64,000 nucleotides of DNA from positions 1,867,001 to 1,931,000 of the forward strand of contig NZ_CP162487.1 of assembly GCF_041240605.1 (NCBI RefSeq), written 5' to 3'. Source of the DNA: Xanthomonas sp. DAR 80977. GTDB lineage: Bacteria; Pseudomonadota; Gammaproteobacteria; Xanthomonadales; Xanthomonadaceae. Within the stretch, counting starts at the first letter, position 1. Every line of letters begins with the position of its first letter. A program made the translations under genes and the position numbers. Of the stretch, positions 19,239-26,596 are shown in pieces. The notes under the pieces are model-generated. The model made no database searches, had not been told where the DNA came from, and saw only the letters and a list, made by a program, of their open reading frames with translations.

Positions 19239-20240
19239 TCACGCGTCGTCGCTGCCGCTGGCGCGGTGCAGGGCGCGGATCATCGCGTGCGTGCCCATCG
19301 GCACCTTGTAGGCGTTGTGCGCCAGCGGGCGCGCGGCGGCCATCTCCGCCTGCGCGGCGGCGGCGAAGGCGGCCTCGCCGATGCGTTGCCCGGCCAGCGC
19401 GCGTTCGGCGGCGCGGGCGCGCCACGGCTTGTGCGCCACCCCGCCCATGGCGATGCGCGCCTCGCGGATGCGCCCGTCCGGCTCCAGCGCCAGCGCCGCG
19501 GCCACCGAGACCAGGGCGAACGCGTAGCTGGCGCGGTCGCGCACCTTCAGGTAGTGGCTGTGCGCGGCGAAGCGCTGCGCCGGCAGCACGATCGCTTCGA
19601 TCAGTTCGCCGTGCGCCAGCTGGTTGTCCAGGTCGGCGCGCGCATCGGGCAGCAGGTGGAACTCGGCGAACGGGATCGCGCGGCGCGCACCGGCCGGCGT
19701 GCGCACCTGCACCGTGGCGTCCAGCGCGGCCAGCGCCACGCACATGTCCGAGGGATGCACCGCCACGCAATGGTCGCTGTGGCCGAAGATCGCATGGGTG
19801 CGGTTGAGTCCCTCGCGCGCGCCGCAGCCGCTGCCGGGATCGCGCTTGTTGCAGGGCAGGGCGGTGTCGTAGAAATAGCCGCAGCGCGTGCGCTGCAGCA
19901 GGTTGCCGCCGTTGGTCGCCATGTTGCGCAACTGCATCGTCGCCCCGGCCAGGATCGCCTGGCTCAGCAGCGGATAGCGCTGGCGCACCAGCGGATGGTT
20001 GGCGGTATGGGTGTTGTTGGCCAGCGCGCCCAGGCGCAGGCCGCCGTCGGCGGTTTCGGCGATCTCGGCCAGGCCCTTGAGCCGGGTCAGGTCGACGATC
20101 TCGTCGGCGCCGGTCACGCCTTCCTTCATCAGGTCCAGCAGGTTGGTGCCGCCGCCGAGGAAGCGCGCGTTCGGGTTGGCGGCGACGCGGCGCACCGCGT
20201 CCTCCGCGGAGCTGGCGCGCTGGTATTTAAACGGCGTCAT
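19239..20240 (-). CDS. paoB: Aldehyde oxidoreductase, FAD and [4Fe-4S] subunit (PaoB-like)
   Basis: This 333-residue subunit belongs to the CO-dehydrogenase flavoprotein family. FAD-binding residues are seen in RFLGGGTNLLDLMKEG and ATNGGNLLQRTRCGYFYDT. Unlike most xanthine-dehydrogenase FAD subunits, it has the extra cysteine cluster C120, C130, C139 and C158. This matches the additional [4Fe-4S] site described for E. coli PaoB, so the PaoABC subtype is well supported. Its start overlaps the end of paoA by 14 bases. Electrons pass from the molybdenum site through the paoA clusters to this flavin. Confidence 0.94.
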   Translation of the reverse strand: MTPFKYQRASSAEDAVRRVAANPNARFLGGGTNLLDLMKEGVTGADEIVDLTRLKGLAEIAETADGGLRLGALANNTHTANHPLVRQRYPLLSQAILAGATMQLRNMATNGGNLLQRTRCGYFYDTALPCNKRDPGSGCGAREGLNRTHAIFGHSDHCVAVHPSDMCVALAALDATVQVRTPAGARRAIPFAEFHLLPDARADLDNQLAHGELIEAIVLPAQRFAAHSHYLKVRDRASYAFALVSVAAALALEPDGRIREARIAMGGVAHKPWRARAAERALAGQRIGEAAFAAAAQAEMAAARPLAHNAYKVPMGTHAMIRALHRASGSDDA

Positions 20241-21060
20241 CGGCCACCTCCTTCGCCATCTTCAGCGCGGTCAGTTCGGACTGGTCGACGTAGCGCCAGG
20301 TCAGCGGGCGCGGCGCGCCGCCGCTGTGCACGTCCTGGATCGCGGCCACGATCTTCGGATAGGCGCCGCAGCGGCAGATGTTGCCGCTCATGCGTTCGCG
20401 CACTTCCGCGTCGCTGAGTTCGGTGACCGGCTGGCTGACATCGGCGCTGACATGGCTGGCGTCGCCGCGCTTGATCTCGTTGAGCAGGGCCACCGCCGAG
20501 CAGATCTGCCCGGGCGTGCAGTAGCCGCACTGGAAGCCGTCGTGCTGCACGAACGCGGCCTGCATCGGATGCAGCCGTTCGCCGTCGGCCAGGCCTTCGA
20601 TGGTGGTGATCTGCGCGTCCTCGGCCTGCGCGGCCAGGGTCAGGCAGGCCAGGCGCCGCTCGCCGTCGACGATCACCGTGCAGGCGCCGCACTGGCCGTG
20701 GTCGCAGCCTTTCTTGGTACCGGTCAGCGCAAGGTGTTCGCGCAGCGCGTCCAGCAGGGTGGTGCGCGGGTCCAGCTTCAGCGCGTGGCGCTGGCCGTTG
20801 ACCTGCAGCACCACCGGCAGCGCGTTCTGCGGCGGCGGCGCGGCGGGAGCCGGCGCGGCGAAGGCGGCGTCGCTGAAGACGAGTTGGCCGCCGGCGCCGC
20901 TCAGGCCGGCGGCCGACAGCAGGGCGATGAATTCGCGCCGCGACAGGCCGCTGACCCCGAGCCGGCGCGCGAGCGCGGCCTCGTCGTCGCTCAGCCCGGC
21001 ATCGCGCGGTGCGTCGGCGGCGCCGGGCGCGGCCTGGGAAGGGTGGGGATCGTGCTGCAT
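20227..21060 (-). CDS. paoA: Aldehyde oxidoreductase, [2Fe-2S] subunit with Tat signal (PaoA-like)
   Basis: This 277-residue iron-sulfur subunit has a Tat signal at SRREFIALLSAAGLSG (twin arginines 41-42), preceded by an unusually long, charged leader of about 38 residues. The plant-type cluster ligands are C119, C124, C127 and C139; the second cluster ligands are C178, C181, C229 and C231. ATG 21060 follows AGGAG; the frame extends further upstream but without a ribosome-binding site. It is the first gene of paoABC. The Tat signal implies that the folded heterotrimer works in the periplasm, detoxifying aldehydes. Confidence 0.93.
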   Translation of the reverse strand: MQHDPHPSQAAPGAADAPRDAGLSDDEAALARRLGVSGLSRREFIALLSAAGLSGAGGQLVFSDAAFAAPAPAAPPPQNALPVVLQVNGQRHALKLDPRTTLLDALREHLALTGTKKGCDHGQCGACTVIVDGERRLACLTLAAQAEDAQITTIEGLADGERLHPMQAAFVQHDGFQCGYCTPGQICSAVALLNEIKRGDASHVSADVSQPVTELSDAEVRERMSGNICRCGAYPKIVAAIQDVHSGGAPRPLTWRYVDQSELTALKMAKEVADDAV

Positions 21061-21387
21061 CGGTCTCTCCTGCCTGGGGGACCGCCGCATCGTTGCGCTG
21101 GCGCAAGCGAACAGGGGCGGTACGACCTGGGTCGCGGTACCGCCATCGCGGCACCGGTGCACGGGCACGTGAAGGTGCCCAAGCCCGAGCATCGCAGCGG
21201 TGTCGCGAAGGGATTGCGAAGGGTGGGTGGCGGGGCGGTGATGTGGCCGGGGTTGGGGATGTCGCAAGCGCGCAGCATCGGCTCTTCTGTAGGAGCGGCT
21301 TCAGCCGCGACAGGCTCTATCCATGGAGCCTGTCGTGGCTGAAGCCGCTCCTACAACAGCATGACGCTTGCAAATGAAGCGCGGGCG
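21061..21387. other. Intergenic region upstream of paoA
   Basis: These 327 bases hold the promoter of paoABC, on the minus strand, and the third REP-like palindrome (21289-21354). The rest shows no open frame with a credible start and no clear operator. The end of the TonB receptor gene follows on the same strand. Confidence 0.6.
21289..21354. repeat. REP-like palindrome, copy 3
   Basis: This is a 66-base inverted repeat of the GTAGGAGCGGCTTCAGCCGC family, with one arm mismatch (CGTGGCTG instead of CGCGGCTG). It lies about 34 bases past the 3-prime end of the TonB receptor gene at 21388 and upstream of paoA. Confidence 0.92.
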
Positions 21388-23784
21388 CTACCAGCGGTAC
21401 GCCACCGACACCTGGTACTGGCGGCCGGCGATCGGGCGGCCCATGAACACGCCGCCGGTGGCGGCGCCGGGCACGCGCACGTTGCCCTCGGTCAGGCCCA
21501 GCTCGTCGGTCACGTTGCTGCCGCTGGCGGTGACCTCCCAGTGCTCGCCGGCATGCAGGCTGGCGCCGACGTCGAGCATGTCGTAGGACGGCAGGCGCTG
21601 GCTGTTGGCCAGGTCGGCGTAGCGTTCGCCGATGTAGGAGTAGGTGGCGAACACGCGCAGGTCGCCGAATGGCAGCATCCAGTAGTAGCTCGGGGTCAGC
21701 CGGAACTGGCGCTTGGGCTGGCGCATCACCTGGTTGCCGGTGTATTCGCGGTAGTTGCGGTACTTGGCGTCCAGCCACACCCCGGTGCCGGCCAGCTCGA
21801 AGCCGCCGAACGGGCGGATCGCGCCTTCCACCTCCAGGCCGTAGGCGCGCGAATCGCCGACCGTGGTGAAGTTGCTGCCGTTGGCCAGGAACGCCTGGAA
21901 CGGCGAGTTCTTGAAGGTGTTGTAGAACGCGGTCAGGTACAGGTCGTAGGCGGCCGCGCCGGACTTCAATCCCAGCTCGTACTGGTCGATCTCCTGCACC
22001 TTGGTCTGCCCGTCGCGCAGGTTGTCGAAGCCGGGGAACTTGACCCCGGAATTGACCCGCGCGAACAGGCTGTTGTGCGCGTCGAGCTTGAAGTTCAGGC
22101 CCGCGGTCCACGACAGCGCATCGTCGTCCTGGTCGATGCGGCGCGCGCTCGGCAGCGAGATCGAGGTGGCGTTGTCGTAGAGCGTGGCCGGATCGCCGTC
22201 CAGGTCCACGGTGGCGGTGTCGTGCACGGTGCCGGTGACGCGCTGGCGCTCGTAGCGCACGCCCAGGTCCAGGCGCAGGCGTTCGTCCAGTTCCCATTCG
22301 TCGGCGACGAACACCGCGGTGTTCTCGCCGTCGTAGTGCGCGCGCAGGGCGAAGAAGGCGGTGCTGGTGAAGCCGTCGCGGGTCGGCTGGCGGCCGTCGT
22401 CCAGGCGCACGTCGATGCGCCGCGCATGGTTCTGCGCGGTCAGCAGCATGCTGTTGCCCAGGTACCAGGTGTCGTTGGAGGAGTACTTGGCGTAGTAGCC
22501 GCCCACCGTCAGCGTATTGCCGGCGAACAGCTCGCGGCTCAGGCGCAGGTCGTTGGTGAAGGAGTTCAGGCGCTTGTCCACCGACCACCAGCCGGCTTCC
22601 AGCACCTGCTGGTTCGGATCGACCGCGCCGCCGCCATTGGTGTAGGTGGCGCTGCCGGTGCTGCCGTAGCCGGCGATGAAGTCGCCCAGGCGCTGCGGCG
22701 CAGCGCCGGTGAACAGGGCGTAGGTCGGTGCGGTGCCGCCCATCACGCTGAAGCGGTCGGCGATGGTCCAGTCGCCGGCCTGCCAGTTCAGCTCGCCGCC
22801 GAACACGTCGATGTTGACCCCGCGGCCGTCGGCCAGGTCGCGCTGCACGGTCTCGCCGTTCGGGCCGACCGGCAGGCTGACGTGGCGGAAGTCGTTGCTG
22901 AGCAGGGTGCCGCTCTGCGCGTCGAGGCCGGGGAAGCTGGACAGGTCGCCGCCGTTGTTGCGCGACAGCAGCGGGATCGCGGTGTAGAAGGCGTTGTTGT
23001 CGTCGGTGTGGCGCGCGTAGAACGACAGGTCGCCGCTGTCCCAGCGCTTGCTCAGGGTGGCGCTGAACTGGCCGCCCTTGTCGGCGGAGAACTGCGGGTC
23101 GCGCACGCCGTCGGTCTCGCGGAAGAAGCCGCCGACGCTGTAGTACCAGCCGTTGCCCATCGGCCCGCTGTTGAACAGGTCGATGCGGCGCAGATTGTCG
23201 CTGCCGCCGGTCAGGCGCACGCTGCCCGCCGGCTCGTCCTGGCCCTGCTTCTGGATGAAGTTCGCGGTGATGCCGGCCTGGCCGTTGGAGAAGATCGGGC
23301 TGGAGCCGCCGCGCAGCACTTCCAGGCGCTCGACGGTGTCGTCGGTGCGGAACAGCGTGGAGTTTTCCAGGAACGACAGCGTCGGCGGCGGGAACAGCGG
23401 CGAGCCGTCGAGCTGGAAGGTGACGAACGGCGCATCGCCTTCGGATGGCATGCCGCGCACGAAGATGTTGGCGCCGGTACCGCCGCCGCTGGGCTCGGCC
23501 CATACGCCGGGCACGATCTTCAGCAGGTCGGCGCTGCTCTGCGGCACCGCCTGCTGGATCTGTTCCGGCGTGGCGGTGGTGATCGAGAAGCTGGCGTCGC
23601 GCTTGCGCAGGCCCTTGAAGCGCGCGGTGCCGCTGACCACCACGGTATCCAGGGTGGTGGCATCGGACTGCGTTGTGGGCGCGTCGGGCGCAGTGGCGGT
23701 CTGCGCCAACGCCGTCGGTGCAAGCAGGGTGGCGGCGATGGACAGCGGCAGCAAGCGCAGGGGTAGGGGCATGGCGGGTTTCAT
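21388..23784 (-). CDS. TonB-dependent outer membrane receptor, substrate unknown
   Basis: This 798-residue receptor has a Sec signal ending in TALAQ, a short TonB-box region (LDTVVVSGTARF), a plug domain of about 130 residues and a beta-barrel ending in aromatic W. AAAGGAG lies nine bases before the ATG. The plug has the family sequence VERLEVLRGGSSPIFSNGQAGITANFIQK. No regulator, hydrolase or transporter sits next to it, so the ligand cannot be inferred from context. The mean length fits siderophore, vitamin or small-glycan receptors. It is followed by a REP palindrome, which may shape the 3-prime end of its transcript. Confidence 0.92.
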   Translation of the reverse strand: MKPAMPLPLRLLPLSIAATLLAPTALAQTATAPDAPTTQSDATTLDTVVVSGTARFKGLRKRDASFSITTATPEQIQQAVPQSSADLLKIVPGVWAEPSGGGTGANIFVRGMPSEGDAPFVTFQLDGSPLFPPPTLSFLENSTLFRTDDTVERLEVLRGGSSPIFSNGQAGITANFIQKQGQDEPAGSVRLTGGSDNLRRIDLFNSGPMGNGWYYSVGGFFRETDGVRDPQFSADKGGQFSATLSKRWDSGDLSFYARHTDDNNAFYTAIPLLSRNNGGDLSSFPGLDAQSGTLLSNDFRHVSLPVGPNGETVQRDLADGRGVNIDVFGGELNWQAGDWTIADRFSVMGGTAPTYALFTGAAPQRLGDFIAGYGSTGSATYTNGGGAVDPNQQVLEAGWWSVDKRLNSFTNDLRLSRELFAGNTLTVGGYYAKYSSNDTWYLGNSMLLTAQNHARRIDVRLDDGRQPTRDGFTSTAFFALRAHYDGENTAVFVADEWELDERLRLDLGVRYERQRVTGTVHDTATVDLDGDPATLYDNATSISLPSARRIDQDDDALSWTAGLNFKLDAHNSLFARVNSGVKFPGFDNLRDGQTKVQEIDQYELGLKSGAAAYDLYLTAFYNTFKNSPFQAFLANGSNFTTVGDSRAYGLEVEGAIRPFGGFELAGTGVWLDAKYRNYREYTGNQVMRQPKRQFRLTPSYYWMLPFGDLRVFATYSYIGERYADLANSQRLPSYDMLDVGASLHAGEHWEVTASGSNVTDELGLTEGNVRVPGAATGGVFMGRPIAGRQYQVSVAYRW

Positions 23785-24196
23785 GAAGAATCTCTCCTTT
23801 CTTCATTCGCAACGGTGCGCCGGTGCGCATGGCGGCCCGCGCGTGCAGCGCAGGTCAACGCAGGATCGGCCGGCACAGCGCGACGCAGGGGGCATCGCGC
23901 GGGACTCTTTGTAACGCCGTTGCGCGGCCAGGCCATTGTGCAGCGCGGTAGAGGCGCCGTTTGCGTGACGGGCTGCGCAGGCCGATCGCTGCCGCCGGGT
24001 GTCGCGCGCGAGGCGATGCGCAGGCGCTGCCGCGCCGATCGCTCCGTCGTGGCACTGGAGCGTCTCCACTGCGACTGGCCGGTGGACAGGCGCACGCCTT
24101 GCCGCCAATACCCGGAGCCCGTCGATACGCAGCGCGGACACGGCAGCGGGCCGTTCGGTCGCATCCTCATTGGCGGGAGAGGAGCGCCGCGCCCGA
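23785..24196. other. Intergenic region upstream of the TonB receptor
   Basis: This 412-base gap lies between two minus-strand genes. Apart from the ribosome-binding site of the receptor (AAAGGAG near 23795), I see no reading frame with family-like sequence, no terminator with a T tract and no clear operator. It must contain the receptor promoter. Confidence 0.5.
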
Positions 24197-24535
24197 TCAC
24201 TCCTGGATGAGATCGAAGGTGTTGCCTTCCGGATCGGCCAGGGTCGTGAAGCGGATCTGCGGCAGCTCGTGTTGCCGCACCACGCTCGCACCGAGCGCGG
24301 CCAGGCGTTCGGTCTCCTTGTCCAGGTCCGGCGTCCTGAAATCCGGATGCACCCTGTTGCGCCCCGTCGTCGCCTGCTCGGTTTTGAAGAATTGCAGAGG
24401 GAGAAGGTGCGGTGGCGTGGCCAGGGTGACCAGCACGCCATGATCGCTGCCGATCGCGACGCCCAGGGCCTGCGACCACCAGGCTGCCAGTGCCTGCGGG
24501 TCGGTCGTGTCGATGGTGAGCGCATGCGTTTTCAT
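24197..24535 (-). CDS. VOC-family (glyoxalase-fold) protein
   Basis: This 112-residue protein has one vicinal-oxygen-chelate module pair (start KTHALTIDTTDPQALAAWWSQALG, end TTLADPEGNTFDLIQE). AAGGA precedes the ATG at 24535; a longer frame to 24628 has no such site. The length and the WW motif fit the glyoxalase-like group often annotated as Glyoxalase_6. The metal-binding set is incomplete, so enzymatic activity is uncertain. It is the last gene of a probable DoxX-SDR-VOC operon controlled by the divergent HxlR protein; the gap to the SDR gene is 61 bases. Confidence 0.85.
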   Translation of the reverse strand: MKTHALTIDTTDPQALAAWWSQALGVAIGSDHGVLVTLATPPHLLPLQFFKTEQATTGRNRVHPDFRTPDLDKETERLAALGASVVRQHELPQIRFTTLADPEGNTFDLIQE

Positions 24536-24596
24536 GGATGTTTTCCTTGTCGTAGGGCAGGGCGATATGGCCGCAGCGGTGCGGCGCCGCAGCGTC

Positions 24597-25340
24597 TCAG
24601 CGAGCGCTGTCGATGATGAGCCCGCCATCAGGGGTCAGGCTCGATCCTGTGATGAACTGCGAATCCGCTGTCGCGAGGAACAGCACGACGGGAGCGATAT
24701 CCGGCTCCGCTTGCCCGAAGCGGCCCAGCGCATTGGTCGGCGGCGGCACGTCGTGTTCCGGACCCCAGGTCTCGGCCACGGGCAGGACGTTGTTCACGGT
24801 GATCCGGTCGCCGCCCCATTCGCGCGCAGCGGTGCGGGTCAGGGCGCGGACTGCCTCCTTGGCCATGTTGTAGGGCGCATAGCCGGCCAGGCCGACCACG
24901 CCGGCCGAGGAGCCGAAGTTGATGACGCGGCCCTCGCCGCTGGCCTTCAGGTACGGATAGGCGGCTTGCATGGTCCGTAGATAGGCGATCGGGCCCGTGT
25001 CGAAGTTGCGCTGCAACTGCTGCGCCGAGAGTTCGATGACGGAAGAGAACGGCGCCGACGGGTCGAAGGCGTTGTTGACCAGGATGTCGAGCCCGCCGAA
25101 CGCTTCCACGGTCCTGTCCACCGCCGCCTTGATCTGTTGCGCGTCGCCGATGTCGGCGACGATGCCGATCGCGGTGCCGCCGGCGGTCTCGATCTCGGCC
25201 ACGACGGCGTCGACATTGGCCGCGGTGCGCGACAGCACGGCCACCTTGGCGCCTTCGGCCGCCAACAGCCTGGCGGTGGCGCGGCCGATCCCGCGCGTGG
25301 CGCCGGTGACGAGCGCGATCTTTCCATTCAGTCGTGCCAT
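24597..25340 (-). CDS. Short-chain dehydrogenase/reductase
   Basis: This 247-residue classical SDR binds NAD(P)H through TGATRGIG (residues 12-19) and has the catalytic triad S144, Y157 and K161 (YNMAK), with NN at 89-90 on beta-4. Cofactor preference is probably NADP because R39 (VLSRTAAN) follows beta-2. The start MARLNGKIALVTG is the family norm, and ATG 25340 is 13 bases after the stop of the doxX-like gene. The C-terminal TGSSLTPDGG is typical of FabG-like enzymes. The neighbouring genes suggest a role in reducing reactive carbonyl or quinone compounds. Confidence 0.93.
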   Translation of the reverse strand: MARLNGKIALVTGATRGIGRATARLLAAEGAKVAVLSRTAANVDAVVAEIETAGGTAIGIVADIGDAQQIKAAVDRTVEAFGGLDILVNNAFDPSAPFSSVIELSAQQLQRNFDTGPIAYLRTMQAAYPYLKASGEGRVINFGSSAGVVGLAGYAPYNMAKEAVRALTRTAAREWGGDRITVNNVLPVAETWGPEHDVPPPTNALGRFGQAEPDIAPVVLFLATADSQFITGSSLTPDGGLIIDSAR

Positions 25341-25353
25341 TTCGTCGCTCCGT

Positions 25354-25764
25354 TCAGCGGGGGGCTGTGTGGTGGATCGCGGCGGTCGCGGCATATGGCG
25401 AGGGCACGTCGCGCGCGGCGTTCTGCATGGTGAAGGACGCGGCCAGCAGGGCCAGGCCGACGGCGGCCGGCAGCGCGCCCTTCGGCTTGCGCACGCCAAG
25501 GTGCGCAGATCCGGACAGCAGCAGGTGGAAGAAGATGCCGGCATAGGCCAGGTCGCTCAGCGGCACGCTGAAACGCGACAGGATCGCGAGCGGCGCGAGC
25601 AGCTTCACCACGATCATGAACGGCACCAGATAGGCGGCGGGATAATGCAGCTCGGCAAGGATCCGGCGGACCCATGCTGCTTTGCTCGCGTATAGAAACG
25701 CGGAGCTCAGATAGAGCAGCGACAATAGCGCCGTGCTGATCCAATAGATAGTGGTTGGGGTCAT
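25354..25764 (-). CDS. DoxX-like integral membrane protein
   Basis: This 136-residue protein has four predicted membrane helices and belongs to the DoxX_2 family. ATG 25764 (MTPTTIYWISTALLSLLYLSSAFLY) gives the standard N-terminus. DoxX proteins are associated with redox balance and often lie beside HxlR/ArsR regulators and oxidoreductases, as here. It is the first gene of the operon with the SDR and VOC genes and faces the HxlR gene across about 190 bases. Biochemical function is unknown. Confidence 0.88.
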   Translation of the reverse strand: MTPTTIYWISTALLSLLYLSSAFLYASKAAWVRRILAELHYPAAYLVPFMIVVKLLAPLAILSRFSVPLSDLAYAGIFFHLLLSGSAHLGVRKPKGALPAAVGLALLAASFTMQNAARDVPSPYAATAAIHHTAPR

Positions 25765-25953
25765 GGCTGTTTCCGGTCGCCTCGCGCATGGGCAAGGCCT
25801 TTTGTCGATTTTCATTCCGCTCGTTCGCTCGTTTGCGCTGCGGCAAAGAGCATGTATAAGAATTTACGCGCTTGATGAATCCGCACAAGTAGGATGAATT
25901 ATCGACACTCGGTATGGAAAATCAGACCAATGAAAACGAAAGGTGGTTTCACC
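25765..25953. promoter_or_regulatory. Divergent promoter region doxX-like / hxlR
   Basis: This 189-base gap is markedly richer in A+T than the rest of the window, notably between 25850 and 25930. It separates divergent start codons and should hold both promoters and the HxlR operator. I could not single out one convincing palindrome. Confidence 0.5.
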
Positions 25954-26292
25954 ATGCAGGATGAGATGCGCCGTGCGTTCTCGATGCTCTCGGGCAAATG
26001 GAAGCTGGAGATCATGTGGCTGCTCAATCAGCGGGTCTATCGCTTCGGGGAATTGCGCAAGTCGATCCCCGGCATCACCCAGCACATGCTGACCTCGCAG
26101 TTGCGCGAGCTGGAACTGGACGGCCTGATCTCGCGCACCGTCTATGCGGAGGTTCCGCCGCGCGTGGAGTACGCGATGACCGACAAGGCGCGAGGCCTTG
26201 GCCCCACGATGCAGGCGCTCGCCGCCTGGTGGAATGAGCATGGAAAGACGGTGCCGGCCAAGGCCAACGCGCGGGGCCGAAAACCGAAATGA
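25954..26292 (+). CDS. HxlR-family transcriptional regulator
   Basis: This 112-residue winged-helix protein has the family core MLSGKWKLEIMWLLNQRVYRFGELRKSIPGITQHMLTSQLRELELDGL. ATG 25954 is preferred over ATG 25930 because AAAGGTGG lies seven bases before it; the longer form would be 120 residues. Redox-sensing HxlR members such as YodB and HypR use a conserved N-terminal cysteine, but this protein has no cysteine at all. It is divergent from the DoxX-SDR-VOC operon, which it probably controls. The lysine/arginine-rich tail is not a family feature. Confidence 0.9.
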   Translation: MQDEMRRAFSMLSGKWKLEIMWLLNQRVYRFGELRKSIPGITQHMLTSQLRELELDGLISRTVYAEVPPRVEYAMTDKARGLGPTMQALAAWWNEHGKTVPAKANARGRKPK

Positions 26293-26596
26293 CCACGGCC
26301 GCTGCTTTGGCCGGCATCGCGTCTGGCACGGAAGCCCGCACACCGCGGCGTTGCCGGCCGGAGTGGTTCCGGTGCGGCCTGCGCATCTGCGCGACGACAG
26401 TGGAACTGGGCATCGGACAATCTGCGAGCGCGCGCTACCGAGCGCCGCGGCGTTGGCCGCGCGCCGCTTTCGTTTTCTGAGCGGACGCGCCGCGCACGGC
26501 GCCTTTTGGGGAGCGCCGCACCATCATGGCGGGGACAAAAAAAGAGGCCGCCCTGGGGCGGCCTCGCTTCCGGCGCGGGTGGGAGGGAGAACCGCG
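26293..26596. other. Intergenic region between hxlR and the ZnuD-like receptor
   Basis: These 304 bases separate two convergent genes. They contain the intrinsic terminator of the receptor gene at 26537-26565. Otherwise I see no gene-like frame. Confidence 0.6.
26537..26565 (-). terminator. Intrinsic terminator of the ZnuD-like receptor gene
   Basis: Read on the minus strand, the stem GAGGCCGCC / GGCGGCCTC (26557-26565 with 26544-26552, four-base loop) is followed by seven T residues. It lies 31 bases past the receptor stop codon. This is a textbook Rho-independent terminator. Confidence 0.9.

Noticed and set aside
23803..24525. 240-residue minus-strand frame across the gap and the VOC gene
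   Set aside because: It is rich in Arg, Ser and Pro, overlaps the VOC gene out of frame and resembles no protein family.
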